DNA of 64,000 nucleotides. Origin: Romboutsia lituseburensis DSM 797 (GTDB lineage: Bacteria; Bacillota; Clostridia; Peptostreptococcales; Peptostreptococcaceae). The DNA is taken from the NCBI RefSeq assembly GCF_900103615.1, contig NZ_FNGW01000003.1, positions 124,001 through 188,000 of the forward strand. The letters run 5' to 3'. Below are positions 53,009-62,186 of this stretch, piece by piece. Made by a program: the position numbers and the translations under genes. The notes beneath the pieces are model-generated. The model had not been told where the DNA came from. It did no database searches and saw only the letters and a program-made list of their open reading frames with translations. Numbering within the stretch: the first letter of the stretch is position 1; each line of letters starts with the position of its first letter.

Positions 53009-53037
53009 TTGTTAAAAAATGATAATTATAGTATAAT
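53009..53037 (+). promoter_or_regulatory. SigA promoter of the TPP riboswitch operon
   Basis: TTGTTA (53009-53014), 17-base spacer, TATAAT (53032-53037). Confidence 0.75.
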
Positions 53038-53055
53038 CAAATTGAAAATATATAT

Positions 53056-53275
53056 TTCAGGGGAGCTGAGAAGCTGAGAGGAGATGCAAATCTCGACCCT
53101 TTAAACCTGTTTGGATAATGCCAGCGTAGGGAGAAAAATCAGATTATATAAAGGCTATATTAAAAAGTAAGTTTTGTAATAATCAACAATTAAAGCCAAA
53201 ATATAATTTCTCCTTTTTGTAATTACAAGATATCGATTTCAAAATAGGGGATTAATTATATTTTGGCTTTTTTAC
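53056..53275 (+). promoter_or_regulatory. TPP riboswitch with terminator
   Basis: Aptamer 53056-53136 with the THI-box landmarks TTCAGGGGAGC, GCTGAGAGGAGATGC, ACCCTTTAAACCTG and GGATAATGCCAGCGTAGGGA. A terminator stem AAAGCCAAAATATAATT / AATTATATTTTGGCTTTTTT closes at 53275, followed by the thiamine transport genes. TPP should cause premature termination. Confidence 0.95.
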
Positions 53276-53344
53276 GTTAAATTAGATTACATTTAATAAA
53301 ATTAGTAATATTGAATGAATAAAAAATAAAGGATGGTGGATTAT

Positions 53345-53635
53345 ATGGTAATAGCAGATGTAGCAGTAGTACCTTTAAGACCTTATAAAGGTGAAGAAGA
53401 AATGTATAAGGTTGTAGATGCATGTATAGAAGAAATAAAAAATAGTGGTTTAAAATATGAAATAGGTGCGATGAGTACAACTATAGAAGGGGATTTTGAT
53501 GAAGTATTTGAGCTTGTAAAGAAAATACATAAAATACCTTTTGACCTTGGCTGTGAAAGAGTCATAACGACAGCTAGAATAGACGAAAAAGCTGGGGGAA
53601 TAACAATAGATGAGAAGCTTAAAAACCATAGATAA
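53345..53635 (+). CDS. MTH1187/YkoF-like thiamine-binding protein
   Basis: 96 residues from the ATG at 53345 (GGTGG five bases upstream); an ATG at 53333 touches the ribosome site, and the family normally begins at MVIADVAVVPL. Ferredoxin-like fold with YEIGAMSTTIEG and CERVITTARIDEKAG. The family binds thiamine or its pyrimidine moiety. First gene behind the TPP riboswitch; overlaps the permease gene by 26 bases. Confidence 0.88.
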   Translation: MVIADVAVVPLRPYKGEEEMYKVVDACIEEIKNSGLKYEIGAMSTTIEGDFDEVFELVKKIHKIPFDLGCERVITTARIDEKAGGITIDEKLKNHR

Positions 53636-54374
53636 AGTAAAAGATAGCTTATATCCAATAATTACATTTTTAAGCATATTACTTTTATGGGAATTAGTAG
53701 TACAAATAAATGATATACCTCAATATATACTTCCAGCACCAAGTGACATAATAAAGGTATTTAGCAAAGATTATTTAAACTTATATACAAATACTTTAAC
53801 AACTTTAAATGAAGCATTGCTAGGATTTATGATAGCAATTATATTATCTTTAGTTATGGGAATACTTATGGACTTCATACCAATATTTAAAAAATGTGTT
53901 TATCCAATAATGGTTGTATCTCAAACGATACCAACTATTGCGATAGCGCCTCTTTTGATAATATGGTTTGGATTTGATATGTTACCTAAAGTTATAATGG
54001 TAACTATGACCTGTTTTTTCCCAATACTTATAAGTTTTGTAGATGGAATAGAAAATTTAGACAAAGATTATTTAAACTTATTTAAAACAATGAATAGTTC
54101 AAAATTATCAACATTTATACATCTAAAGTTTCCCATGGCTATGGAGAAGCTTTTTTCAGGGCTTAAAATTTCAGCAACATATGCAGTAGTTGCAGCAACA
54201 GTAGCAGAGTGGTTAGGGGGAACCAATGGGCTTGGAGTATATATGGTAAGGGCAAAGAGTGCTTATGCTCTTGATAAGGTATTTGCTTCAACAATACTTG
54301 TAGTAATTTTTAGTTTACTATTCGTATTGTTAGTACAATTGATAAAAAAAATAGTGTTAAGGCACAACAACTAG
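53610..54374 (+). CDS. thiX: Thiamine precursor ABC transporter permease (ThiX)
   Basis: 254 residues, six membrane segments, with the permease EAA-type loop [20 protein letters not shown] region around residues 195-215. Overlaps the preceding gene; a GGGGG lies about 12 bases before the ATG. In TPP-riboswitch operons with ThiY- and ThiZ-like partners, this is the ThiXYZ system for the hydroxymethylpyrimidine precursor formylaminopyrimidine. SsuC-like family membership is certain; substrate is from context. Confidence 0.85.
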   Translation: MRSLKTIDKVKDSLYPIITFLSILLLWELVVQINDIPQYILPAPSDIIKVFSKDYLNLYTNTLTTLNEALLGFMIAIILSLVMGILMDFIPIFKKCVYPIMVVSQTIPTIAIAPLLIIWFGFDMLPKVIMVTMTCFFPILISFVDGIENLDKDYLNLFKTMNSSKLSTFIHLKFPMAMEKLFSGLKISATYAVVAATVAEWLGGTNGLGVYMVRAKSAYALDKVFASTILVVIFSLLFVLLVQLIKKIVLRHNN

Positions 54375-54384
54375 GGAGGGTTTT

Positions 54385-55392
54385 ATGAAACTTAAAAAAT
54401 TAGTTAGTCTAGGATTAATAAGTGCACTTACAATTAGTACTTTAAGTGGGTGCTCAAACAATAAAAAGTCTGAAGATAAAAAATCTAATGAAGAAAAAGT
54501 TACAATGGTACTAGATTGGACACCTAATACAAATCATACTGGATTATTTGTAGCTCTTGAGAATGGGTATTATAAAGAACAAGGATTAGATGTTGATATA
54601 ATACAACCGCCAGAAGGAGGAGCATCTACTTTAGTTGCTACCCAAAAGGCAGACTTTGGTATAAGTTATCAAGAGGAAGTTACATTTGCTAAAACAAGTG
54701 ATGACCCACTTCCGATAAAAGCTGTAGCAACAGTTATACAACATAATACTTCAGGATTTGCAGCCCCAAAAGATAAAAATATAAAATCACCAAAAGACTT
54801 TGAAGGCAAGGTTTATGGAGGCTGGGGTTCACCAGCTGAAGATGCTATATTAGATGCAGTTATGAAAAAAGAAGGTAAAGACTTTAAAAATCTAAAAGTA
54901 GTAAATATAGGAGATGATGATTTCTTTACGGCAACAAGTAAAAATATAGATTTTGCATGGATATTTGAAGGTTGGACTGGTATAGAAGCAAATCAACGTG
55001 GGATAGAGTTAGACTATATACCAATAGGTAAAGTTGATAAAAGGCTTGATTATTATACGCCTCTTATAATATCTAATGAAAAATTATTAAAAGAAAAGCC
55101 AGACGTTGCTAAAAAATTCTTAGAAGCAACTAAAAAAGGTTACGAGTATGCAATAGAAAATCCTAAAGAAGCTGCTAAAATACTTGTAAAACATGCACCT
55201 GAAATAGATGAAAATTTAGCAATAAAAAGTCAAGAATATTTAGCTAAAAAATATATTGATGATGCAAGCAGATGGGGAGAGATGAAAGATAGTGTATGGA
55301 ATAACTATACCGGGTTCTTAAAAGAATACAAATTGATAAATAAAGACTTAAAACCTAGTGAGGCTTATACTAATGAATTCTTACCAAAATAA
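54385..55392 (+). CDS. thiY: Thiamine precursor binding lipoprotein (ThiY)
   Basis: 335 residues. Lipoprotein signal with lipobox LSGC, then [22 protein letters not shown], the NMT1/THI5-like start found in pyrimidine-binding proteins, [11 protein letters not shown] and [11 protein letters not shown]. Bound substrate is predicted to be formylaminopyrimidine or HMP. AGGGAGGG seven bases before the ATG. Confidence 0.88.
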   Translation: MKLKKLVSLGLISALTISTLSGCSNNKKSEDKKSNEEKVTMVLDWTPNTNHTGLFVALENGYYKEQGLDVDIIQPPEGGASTLVATQKADFGISYQEEVTFAKTSDDPLPIKAVATVIQHNTSGFAAPKDKNIKSPKDFEGKVYGGWGSPAEDAILDAVMKKEGKDFKNLKVVNIGDDDFFTATSKNIDFAWIFEGWTGIEANQRGIELDYIPIGKVDKRLDYYTPLIISNEKLLKEKPDVAKKFLEATKKGYEYAIENPKEAAKILVKHAPEIDENLAIKSQEYLAKKYIDDASRWGEMKDSVWNNYTGFLKEYKLINKDLKPSEAYTNEFLPK

Positions 55393-56119
55393 AAAGGTTA
55401 AAATAGATATTAAAAATATTTCTAAGTCATATGAAGATGTTAAAGTTTTAGATAATATAAGTATAAAGGTATGTGAAGGCGAATTTGTAAGTATACTTGG
55501 TTCTAGTGGATGTGGTAAAAGTACTATATTTAATATGATTACAAATTTAATAGAATATGATAGTGGAAGTATTGAAATTAATGGCAAATTGAGTTATATG
55601 TATCAAAAAGATTTGCTATTGCCTCATAAAACTATAATAGATAATGTTAGCTTACCGTTAACTATTATGAAGGAAAAAAAATTTTACAATAAAGCTATAA
55701 GAAAAAAAGAAGCACATAAAAAAGTTATAGAATATTTTAAAACATTTGGTTTAGAAGGATATGAAAATAAATATCCAAAAGAGTTGTCTGGTGGTATGAA
55801 ACAACGAGCTAATTTTTTAAGAACTTTTGTAACTTCAAACGATATTATGTTATTAGATGAACCGTTTGGAGCACTAGATTCTATAACAAAGTCATCTATG
55901 CAAAACTGGTTATTAAATATAAAGAATAAAGTGAATTCAACTATATTATTAATAACTCATGATATAGATGAAGCTATAATGTTATCTGATAAAATATATG
56001 TTATATCTAAAAAGCCTTCAATTGTAAAAAAAGAATTTGCAATTGATAAAAATTGTATAAATGATGATAACTTAGAAAATACTGTTAAATTAAAAAAAGA
56101 AATATTAAATTTATTATAA
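55373..56119 (+). CDS. thiZ: Thiamine precursor ABC transporter ATPase (ThiZ)
   Basis: 248 residues from the ATG at 55373, which lies inside the end of thiY (20-base overlap; GTGAGG upstream); GTG at 55358 is an alternative start. Walker [10 protein letters not shown], signature [13 protein letters not shown], Walker [14 protein letters not shown] and [15 protein letters not shown] are intact. Final gene of the riboswitch operon. Confidence 0.88.
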   Translation: MNSYQNKKVKIDIKNISKSYEDVKVLDNISIKVCEGEFVSILGSSGCGKSTIFNMITNLIEYDSGSIEINGKLSYMYQKDLLLPHKTIIDNVSLPLTIMKEKKFYNKAIRKKEAHKKVIEYFKTFGLEGYENKYPKELSGGMKQRANFLRTFVTSNDIMLLDEPFGALDSITKSSMQNWLLNIKNKVNSTILLITHDIDEAIMLSDKIYVISKKPSIVKKEFAIDKNCINDDNLENTVKLKKEILNLL

Positions 56120-56163
56120 AATAAGACACATGAATTAAATACAAATTCATGTGTCTTATTTTA
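56117..56163 (+). terminator. Intrinsic terminator
   Basis: AAAATAAGACACATGAATT / AATTCATGTGTCTTATTTT perfect stem after thiZ. Confidence 0.92.
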
Positions 56164-56274
56164 TAATGAAATATAAAGAAAAGCTGCAACAGAGTAAAAT
56201 ATTAGACTTGAAAATATAATTTATGTTATAATTAAATCTGAGTTTAAGCTTAAAATATGAAGGAGATAAAAAGT

Positions 56275-57336
56275 ATGACAGAAGACATCAAAGCTATTAT
56301 TGAAGAAAATGAACTAAAGCTATGTGTCAAAGAAAATGACATTTACATAAATATACCAAAAGAAGTACTAAATAAAGGTATGAAATTAATAAAAGAATAT
56401 ATAAAAATATATAAAAGTATTGAAGTATTAAAGGAAAGTGTGAATAAATATTTATTTGATAGAAACAGCTCAATAAATCATATGATTATCTTAAATCAAA
56501 TCTTACAAATAAAAAATGAAGAATATTTTGCCGAGATAGAACCATTTATAAACACTAATATAAATGAGATAGAAAATAGATTATTAAATATATGTTTGGC
56601 TTTTAATATAAATATAGATGATATAAATAATTTAAAAGACGAATTATCTCAAAATTACGTAAATAATAATGAAAACTTGAATAATACCATAGATAAAGAA
56701 TACGTTAAAGATATAATAAACTATATAGAAAGTAATGAAATGTATTCTTTAAACTCAAAATCTAGATATGGTGCAATATCTAGTGACTATGAAGTTAAGA
56801 ATAAGTCTGAAATAGTTGACAAAAACGAAGAAGAAACAAATGGTGAGTATAGCCCTATTCTTGTTATTCATAGGCCAGCTAAATACCACAGAGGAACATA
56901 TATATTAGAAGAAAATGCTTATGTATACATAAAAAGGCAACCACTAGAGGCGCTAATAAAGCAAGAAAAACTAGAAGAAAAAGGTATAGATTCAATGGGG
57001 GCTATATTATATAAAAAATTAAAACATGACCTTACAAATGAAAATTTACAAGAACTATTAGCTGAACTTTATGTGTATTCTCAAAAAAATAATTCTAAAT
57101 TTGATAACATTAAATTAGCGGATATAACTTCTAATAAAGTATGGATGACAGCAGATAAACTTAAGAAAGAGTTTAAAGAACTTAGATATTATCATAAAAA
57201 TTTAACTCAAAAGGTAAAAGAAATTTATGATTCAACAGGATCATATTATACTCAAATAGGAGGAAAATATATATTTAACAGCAGAGAGCTTTTACATAGT
57301 TACAAAACATATAAAGGAAAAGATATAACTAACTAA
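56275..57336 (+). CDS. Protein of unknown function, 353 residues
   Basis: ATG at 56275 with AAGGAGA eight bases upstream; the earlier ATG at 56257 has no ribosome site. Soluble, helical and Asn/Glu/Lys-rich. A Glu/Asn-rich linker (about 135-195) separates an N-terminal helical region from a C-terminal region with LVIHRPAKYHRGTYILEENAYVYI-like strands and a helix-turn-helix-like VWMTADKLKKEFKEL, ending KYIFNSRELLHSY. DNA binding is a possibility only. No family recognised and no operon partner. Confidence 0.6.
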   Translation: MTEDIKAIIEENELKLCVKENDIYINIPKEVLNKGMKLIKEYIKIYKSIEVLKESVNKYLFDRNSSINHMIILNQILQIKNEEYFAEIEPFINTNINEIENRLLNICLAFNINIDDINNLKDELSQNYVNNNENLNNTIDKEYVKDIINYIESNEMYSLNSKSRYGAISSDYEVKNKSEIVDKNEEETNGEYSPILVIHRPAKYHRGTYILEENAYVYIKRQPLEALIKQEKLEEKGIDSMGAILYKKLKHDLTNENLQELLAELYVYSQKNNSKFDNIKLADITSNKVWMTADKLKKEFKELRYYHKNLTQKVKEIYDSTGSYYTQIGGKYIFNSRELLHSYKTYKGKDITN

Positions 57337-57508
57337 AAGAAAGATGGAAGTAAAATTGTTAACATTTTGTAAAATAGGTTAATTATCGGTAAAATACGAT
57401 ACATTTTAGTCGATGAGAGAATATATTTATATAAAGAATGAACAACAAAATTAATTATTTTTTACAACACAAGAAATAATAAAATTTATATAAAAGGAGA
57501 TGTTAAAA

Positions 57509-57598
57509 GTGACTACAACAGCATGGATATTTATGGGTGTAGCTTGGACAGCAATAATTGCAGTATGCGGTTTAGCTCTTGCGAAAGTACTTAAATAG
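57509..57598 (+). CDS. 29-residue membrane peptide
   Basis: GTG at 57509 with AAAGGAGA nine bases upstream, TAG at 57596-57598. The product is one hydrophobic helix (TTTAWIFMGVAWTAIIAVCG) ending in LAKVLK. It resembles the tiny accessory subunits of membrane transporters, but no transporter adjoins. A good ribosome site and a terminator right after it support translation. Confidence 0.6.
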   Translation: MTTTAWIFMGVAWTAIIAVCGLALAKVLK

Positions 57599-57630
57599 TT
57601 TGTAGTTATTAAAAATTATAGCATCTAGTA

Positions 57631-57674
57631 AAAAAAGACCATCCAGGATATTTTTATTATGGGTGGTCTTTTTA
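57631..57674 (+). terminator. Intrinsic terminator
   Basis: AAAAAAGACCATCC / GGGTGGTCTTTTT hairpin. Confidence 0.85.
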
Positions 57675-57716
57675 GCTTTTAAAAGTTAAATAAAAGTGTA
57701 ATAAAATCTATTAGAG

Positions 57717-57745
57717 TTGATATATGTAGAATGATTATATATAAT
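57717..57745 (+). promoter_or_regulatory. SigA promoter of the cobalamin riboswitch operon
   Basis: TTGATA (57717-57722), 17-base spacer, TATAAT (57740-57745). Confidence 0.8.
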
Positions 57746-57767
57746 AAATAATATAAGTAAATATTAA

Positions 57768-58015
57768 GATATTAGGTGTCAATATGACTTAATAGGGAAT
57801 TAGATTAAAATTCTAAGCTACCCCAGTAACCGTAAAACTGACGAAATCTAAAAATACCACTGATTAATCGGGAAGGTTTGAAAGTAGGATGAAGTTAAGC
57901 CGGGAGAACTGCCTAAGATCTAACTAATACCTTCTGAGGGTGGGGATTAGTGCAATTTTTAATTGTAATTTAGTAATTGATTTGAACAGGCATACCCTTT
58001 AGGTATGTCTTTTTG
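57768..58015 (+). promoter_or_regulatory. Cobalamin riboswitch with terminator
   Basis: Aptamer about 57768-57930: TATTAGGTGTC pairs with CTAATACC; inside are AATAGGGAA, CTACCCCAGTAACCG, ACCACTG, GGGAAGG and the B12 box TTAAGCCGGGAGAACTGCCT. A terminator-like hairpin AGGCATACC / GGTATGTCT with T5 (57988-58015) follows. B12 should repress the transport genes downstream. Confidence 0.93.
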
Positions 58016-58074
58016 AATATGTCAAAAACTTAATAAAAACACCCTAACTATCAACTAGAAAGGTAATTCAAAAT

Positions 58075-59097
58075 ATGAGTAGGAGAAAAAGTTTATCCCT
58101 AATATGCATACCAATAGTGTTTTTAATAATTTGCATGGGAATATCTATAGGAAGTTCTAATATTAATTTGTTAGATACAGCTAATATATTGTTAAATAAA
58201 ATGTTTAACATTCCTTTAATAGATAATATAAACCCTAAAGATGTATCAATAATATGGTCTATAAGGTTTCCAAGAGTTTTATTAGCATTTATGGTTGGAG
58301 GGTGCTTATCTGTAAGTGGTGCAGTAGTTCAATCTATATTAAAAAATGAGTTAGCATCGCCTTATACACTAGGAGTATCTTCAGGTGCATCATTAGGTGC
58401 AGGATTGGTTATAGTACTTGGAATATCAATACCATTATTAGGAACTTTAACACTTCCATTGATTGGTTTTTTATCTGGGCTTTTAACAGTTTACTTAGTT
58501 ATAGTATTTAGTCAAAAAGTCGATAAAACAATGTCAAATAATACTATAATACTTGCAGGAATGGTACTTTCATTATTTGTAAATGCTCTTTTAACAACTA
58601 TGACAGCTTTGTTTAGTGAAGATATAAAAAGTATTACAATGTGGCAAATGGGAAGCTTTTCGATGAAAGGATGGTCATATGTAAAAGTTCTTGTACCATT
58701 TTTATTAATAGGAATGATAGGTGTATTAAAGTATACTAAAGAAATGGATATTTTAACATTTGGAGAGGAACAAGCAAAAGCTGTTGGTGTAGATACTGCT
58801 AAGGTAAAGAAACACTTATTTATACTATCAGCGACTTTAACAGGTTCGGCAGTAGCTTTAAGTGGAACTATAGGATTTATTGATTTAATAGCTCCTCATA
58901 TAGTTAGAAAAGTATTTGGATCAAAACATACATATGTTATACCAATGTCTTTTATATTTGGAGGATGTTTAATGGTCATAACAGACCTTATATCAAGAAC
59001 AATAGTATCACCACAAGAGTTACCAGTAGGTGCTATAACAGCTCTTATAGGAGCTCCATTCTTTGCATATGTTTATTTTAATAATAAAAAAGGATAG
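58075..59097 (+). CDS. btuC: BtuC/FecCD-type ABC transporter permease, probable cobalamin uptake
   Basis: 340 residues, about ten membrane segments, with the FecCD signatures RFPRVLLAFMVGGCLSVSGAVVQ, NELASPYTLGVSSGASLGA and SGTIGFIDLIAPHIVRK. The cobalamin riboswitch in front makes B12 (or cobinamide) the likely substrate rather than iron-siderophore. The ATPase follows 8 bases later. No btuF-like binding protein is in the window. Confidence 0.88.
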   Translation: MSRRKSLSLICIPIVFLIICMGISIGSSNINLLDTANILLNKMFNIPLIDNINPKDVSIIWSIRFPRVLLAFMVGGCLSVSGAVVQSILKNELASPYTLGVSSGASLGAGLVIVLGISIPLLGTLTLPLIGFLSGLLTVYLVIVFSQKVDKTMSNNTIILAGMVLSLFVNALLTTMTALFSEDIKSITMWQMGSFSMKGWSYVKVLVPFLLIGMIGVLKYTKEMDILTFGEEQAKAVGVDTAKVKKHLFILSATLTGSAVALSGTIGFIDLIAPHIVRKVFGSKHTYVIPMSFIFGGCLMVITDLISRTIVSPQELPVGAITALIGAPFFAYVYFNNKKG

Positions 59098-59105
59098 GTA
59101 AGAAA

Positions 59106-59861
59106 ATGCTAGAAGTTAAAGAGCTTTATTGCGGATATGATAATAATGATATTATAAAAAATGTAAATTTTGAAGTTGAAAAAGGTGAAAATATTTGTAT
59201 AATAGGACCAAATGGTTGTGGAAAGAGTACGTTACTAAAATCTATTGCAAATATAATTGATTATAAAGGAAGTATAAAGATAGACGGTAAAGAAGTTAAC
59301 ACATTTAATAGGAAAGAATTAGCTACAAAAGTAGCCTTAATGAGTCAGATATCCCAAATATATTTTCCATACACAATTTATGAAACTGTATCACTGGGAA
59401 GATATGCATATATGAAAGGTCCCTTTCAATCTTTAAAAGGTGAAGATAGAGATATAGTTATTGATAGTATAGAAAAAGTAGGACTTTATGATATAAAAGA
59501 TAAAATGATAAGTGAATTATCTGGAGGCCAATTACAAAGAGTGTTTTTAGCAAGGACATTCGCTCAGAATCCTGAAATTATATTACTGGATGAACCTACA
59601 AATCATCTAGACTTAAAGCATCAGATAGAGTTACTTCAACATCTAGTAATTTGGGCAAAAGATAATAATAAAATTGTTGTGGGAGTGTTACATGATTTAA
59701 ATTTAGTTCAGTATTTTTCTGATAATGTAATTATGGTAAGTAAAGGAGAAATAGTGGCAAAGGGTAAGCCTAAAGAAGTTTTAAGAAGTGAAAAACTTAA
59801 GCAAGTTTATGATATAGATGTTAAGAAGTTTATGATAGAAGTGCTTAAAAAGTGGGAATAA
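59106..59861 (+). CDS. btuD: BtuD/FhuC-type ABC transporter ATPase
   Basis: 251 residues. Walker A GPNGCGKST, Q-loop SQISQIYFPYTIYETV, signature LSGGQLQRVFLA, Walker B IILLDEPTNHLD and H-loop GVLHDLN are intact. Partner of the BtuC-like permease under the cobalamin riboswitch. Confidence 0.88.
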   Translation: MLEVKELYCGYDNNDIIKNVNFEVEKGENICIIGPNGCGKSTLLKSIANIIDYKGSIKIDGKEVNTFNRKELATKVALMSQISQIYFPYTIYETVSLGRYAYMKGPFQSLKGEDRDIVIDSIEKVGLYDIKDKMISELSGGQLQRVFLARTFAQNPEIILLDEPTNHLDLKHQIELLQHLVIWAKDNNKIVVGVLHDLNLVQYFSDNVIMVSKGEIVAKGKPKEVLRSEKLKQVYDIDVKKFMIEVLKKWE

Positions 59862-59917
59862 GAAGAATATAGTACATAAAATCAAGAGAAATTTTAAAAT
59901 TAAAAGGAGAAGTAAAT

Positions 59918-60568
59918 ATGAGCAAAAAATTTATTATGTCATTTAGCGGGGGTAAAGATAGTACGTTAGCTCTTTACAGAATGATGAATAAAGGATATAT
60001 CCCTATAGGATTATTGGTAACAGTTAAAAAGGGAGAAACCGGTTCGTGGACTCATAGTATACAAAAAGAATTATTAAATAAAGTTAGTGAAAGTTTAGAA
60101 ATACCTTTATTTTTAGTTGAATGTGAGATGAATGAGTATGAACACAAATTTACAGAGACACTTCTAAAAGCGAAAGAACTAGGAGCACAATCTTGTGTAT
60201 TTGGAGACATAGATATAGCTGATCATAGAAAATGGTGTGAAGATAGATGCAAGGAAGCAGAAATTGAGGCTATATTACCTTTATGGCAAGAGGATAGAGA
60301 AAAATTAGTTAACGAGTTTATAGATAATGGATTTAGTACAGTAATTAAAAAAGTAAATTTAACACAATTACCTAGTGATTTTTTAGGAAAGGTACTAACT
60401 CGTGAAATTGTTGGTGAGATTAAGGATTTAAAATGCGATCCATGTGGTGAAAATGGTGAATATCATACATTTGTGGTTGATGGTCCAATATTTAAAGAAA
60501 AAGTAGACTTTAAAGTAAATAAAATAGTAATTGATGGCGACTATGGTAATCTAGATATATCAATATAA
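59918..60568 (+). CDS. DUF71/COG2102 ATP pyrophosphatase-family protein (Dph6-like, B12 group)
   Basis: 216 residues. PP-loop SFSGGKDSTLALYRM at the N-terminus and the family signature CGENGEYHTFVVDGPIF near the C-terminus. Relatives make diphthamide in eukaryotes and archaea, which bacteria lack; comparative genomics has assigned a bacterial subgroup to B12 salvage. Its place as third gene under a cobalamin riboswitch, with AAGGAGA upstream of the ATG, supports that. Reaction unknown. Confidence 0.85.
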   Translation: MSKKFIMSFSGGKDSTLALYRMMNKGYIPIGLLVTVKKGETGSWTHSIQKELLNKVSESLEIPLFLVECEMNEYEHKFTETLLKAKELGAQSCVFGDIDIADHRKWCEDRCKEAEIEAILPLWQEDREKLVNEFIDNGFSTVIKKVNLTQLPSDFLGKVLTREIVGEIKDLKCDPCGENGEYHTFVVDGPIFKEKVDFKVNKIVIDGDYGNLDISI

Positions 60569-60583
60569 TGATAATATAAACAG

Positions 60584-60612
60584 AAAGAGTGTTAAATTTA
60601 GCACTCTTTTTG
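60584..60612 (+). terminator. Intrinsic terminator
   Basis: AAAGAGTG / CACTCTTT hairpin with T tail. Confidence 0.82.
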
Positions 60613-60968
60613 TATTGTAAAAATTTAATCTATATAGTTATATAAATTAAAATAGTATAACATATACAAGAAATATAGTAGAATACAACCAAAGTTTACT
60701 CAATAGGTAAGTTATGGTAAAATATACATAGAAAATAGAAGAAGAAATGTCAGGGCACAATAGTACCCCCTATTTTTACTATACGGAGATATTATTTATA
60801 CTATAAGATAAGCTAATCAGCCTTCTTAAAGTTTTAAAGTTAAATTAGAGCTTAATTGTTTTTATTAGATCATTTATTTTAAAGTGGGGAATGAATATAT
60901 ATAATTGACATATGCTTAAGAGGGGATTATCAAAGTGAGCTGATTTATTTTAAAAAGGAGGTAAAAAA
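60613..60968 (+). promoter_or_regulatory. Promoter region and possible long leader of the LacI-family gene
   Basis: 356 bases without a gene. TTGACA (60905-60910), 17 bases, TATCAA (60928-60933) is one promoter candidate. A second, upstream, is the extended -10 TGGTAAAAT (60715-60723), which would give a 240-base leader containing the GC-richer hairpin AGGGCACAATAGTACCCCCT (60752-60771). No known riboswitch recognised. Confidence 0.45.
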
Positions 60969-61994
60969 GTGGTTACATTAAAGGAGATTGCCAACGAGGT
61001 TGGTGTATCTGTAGGTACTGTTTCTAGAGTATTAAACCATGATACAACAATTAGTGTTTCTGATGAAACTAAAATAAAGATATTTGAAACTGCAGAAGAA
61101 ATGCAATATAAGACTTTAAAGCAAAGAAAAAGTAGCAGTAAAGTTAAAATAAATAAATTAAGAGTCGGGATAGTTGAGATGTATAATCATAGTGAACAAC
61201 TACAAGATCCTTATTACTTACTTCTTAGAAGTGTAGTAGACAGAGAATGTTTTGATAATGAAATAGAAGTTGTAAATGTTTATAAATCGGAAAAAGAATA
61301 TAAATTTATAGGTGAAGAAAAGCTAAATGGGATAATTGCTATAGGTAAATTTAATGATGAAGAAGTCAATATGATAAATACTATTAGTGATAATATAGTA
61401 TTTTTAGATTCTTCACCAGATGAGCAACGTTATGACTCGGTTAAAGTTAATTTTAAATTAGGTACTTATAAGGCATTAGACTATTTGTTTGAATTAGGCC
61501 ATAGTGATATTGGATATATTGGAAGTGCTAAGACTTTAGATAATAAAAAAGAAAAAAATCTTGATTATAGACTAAAATACTATACTGATTATATGAAGTC
61601 TAAAGGCGTATATAAAAAGGAAAATATAATAGATACAAAAGAAATGACTGCTATGGATGGATATGAATCTACAATAGAGTTTATAAATAGTAATGAAAAG
61701 ATGCCTACTGCTTTCTTTGTTGGAAATGATACTATAGCAACTGGAGTACTTAAAGCCTTATATGAAAATAATATAAAGGTTCCAGAGGATGTTAGTATAG
61801 TTGGGTTTAATGATTTAATAGCATCTAAACATACTATTGTACCGCTTACAACTGTTAGGGTTCATATAGAACATTTAGCAAGTGCTTCAGTTGATTTAAT
61901 CATTGAAAAAATAAATAAAAGCAGAAAGTATTGCAAAAAAGTTATAATACCTAGTGAATTAGTAATTAGAAAGAGCACAAAAAGTATAATATAA
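60969..61994 (+). CDS. LacI/GalR family transcriptional regulator
   Basis: 341 residues, GTG start with AAGGAGG seven bases upstream. N-terminal helix-turn-helix TLKEIANEVGVSVGTVSRVLNH, then a periplasmic-binding-like effector domain with FFVGNDTIATGVLKAL and VSIVGFNDLIASKHT. The beta-galactosidase gene follows 192 bases later, after a terminator, so this is likely its regulator (galactoside-responsive, GalR/MsmR-like). Confidence 0.93.
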   Translation: MVTLKEIANEVGVSVGTVSRVLNHDTTISVSDETKIKIFETAEEMQYKTLKQRKSSSKVKINKLRVGIVEMYNHSEQLQDPYYLLLRSVVDRECFDNEIEVVNVYKSEKEYKFIGEEKLNGIIAIGKFNDEEVNMINTISDNIVFLDSSPDEQRYDSVKVNFKLGTYKALDYLFELGHSDIGYIGSAKTLDNKKEKNLDYRLKYYTDYMKSKGVYKKENIIDTKEMTAMDGYESTIEFINSNEKMPTAFFVGNDTIATGVLKALYENNIKVPEDVSIVGFNDLIASKHTIVPLTTVRVHIEHLASASVDLIIEKINKSRKYCKKVIIPSELVIRKSTKSII

Positions 61995-62002
61995 ATGTAA
62001 TA

Positions 62003-62041
62003 AAAAATAGCAACTAAATTTGTTTAGTTGCTATTTTTTAT
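62003..62041 (+). terminator. Intrinsic terminator
   Basis: AAAAATAGCAACTAAA / TTTAGTTGCTATTTTTT hairpin between the regulator and the beta-galactosidase gene. Confidence 0.9.
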
Positions 62042-62186
62042 GTGTTTATATAGAAGTATTGAAATAAAAAATCATACAGTAAATTTAGTTAAAATATACT
62101 AAAATTATACTAAAAAATATTGGCTCAAGTTTATTAGTGTGCTAACATTTAATTGTAAAAAATAAAATATAAAGGGGAATTGTAAA

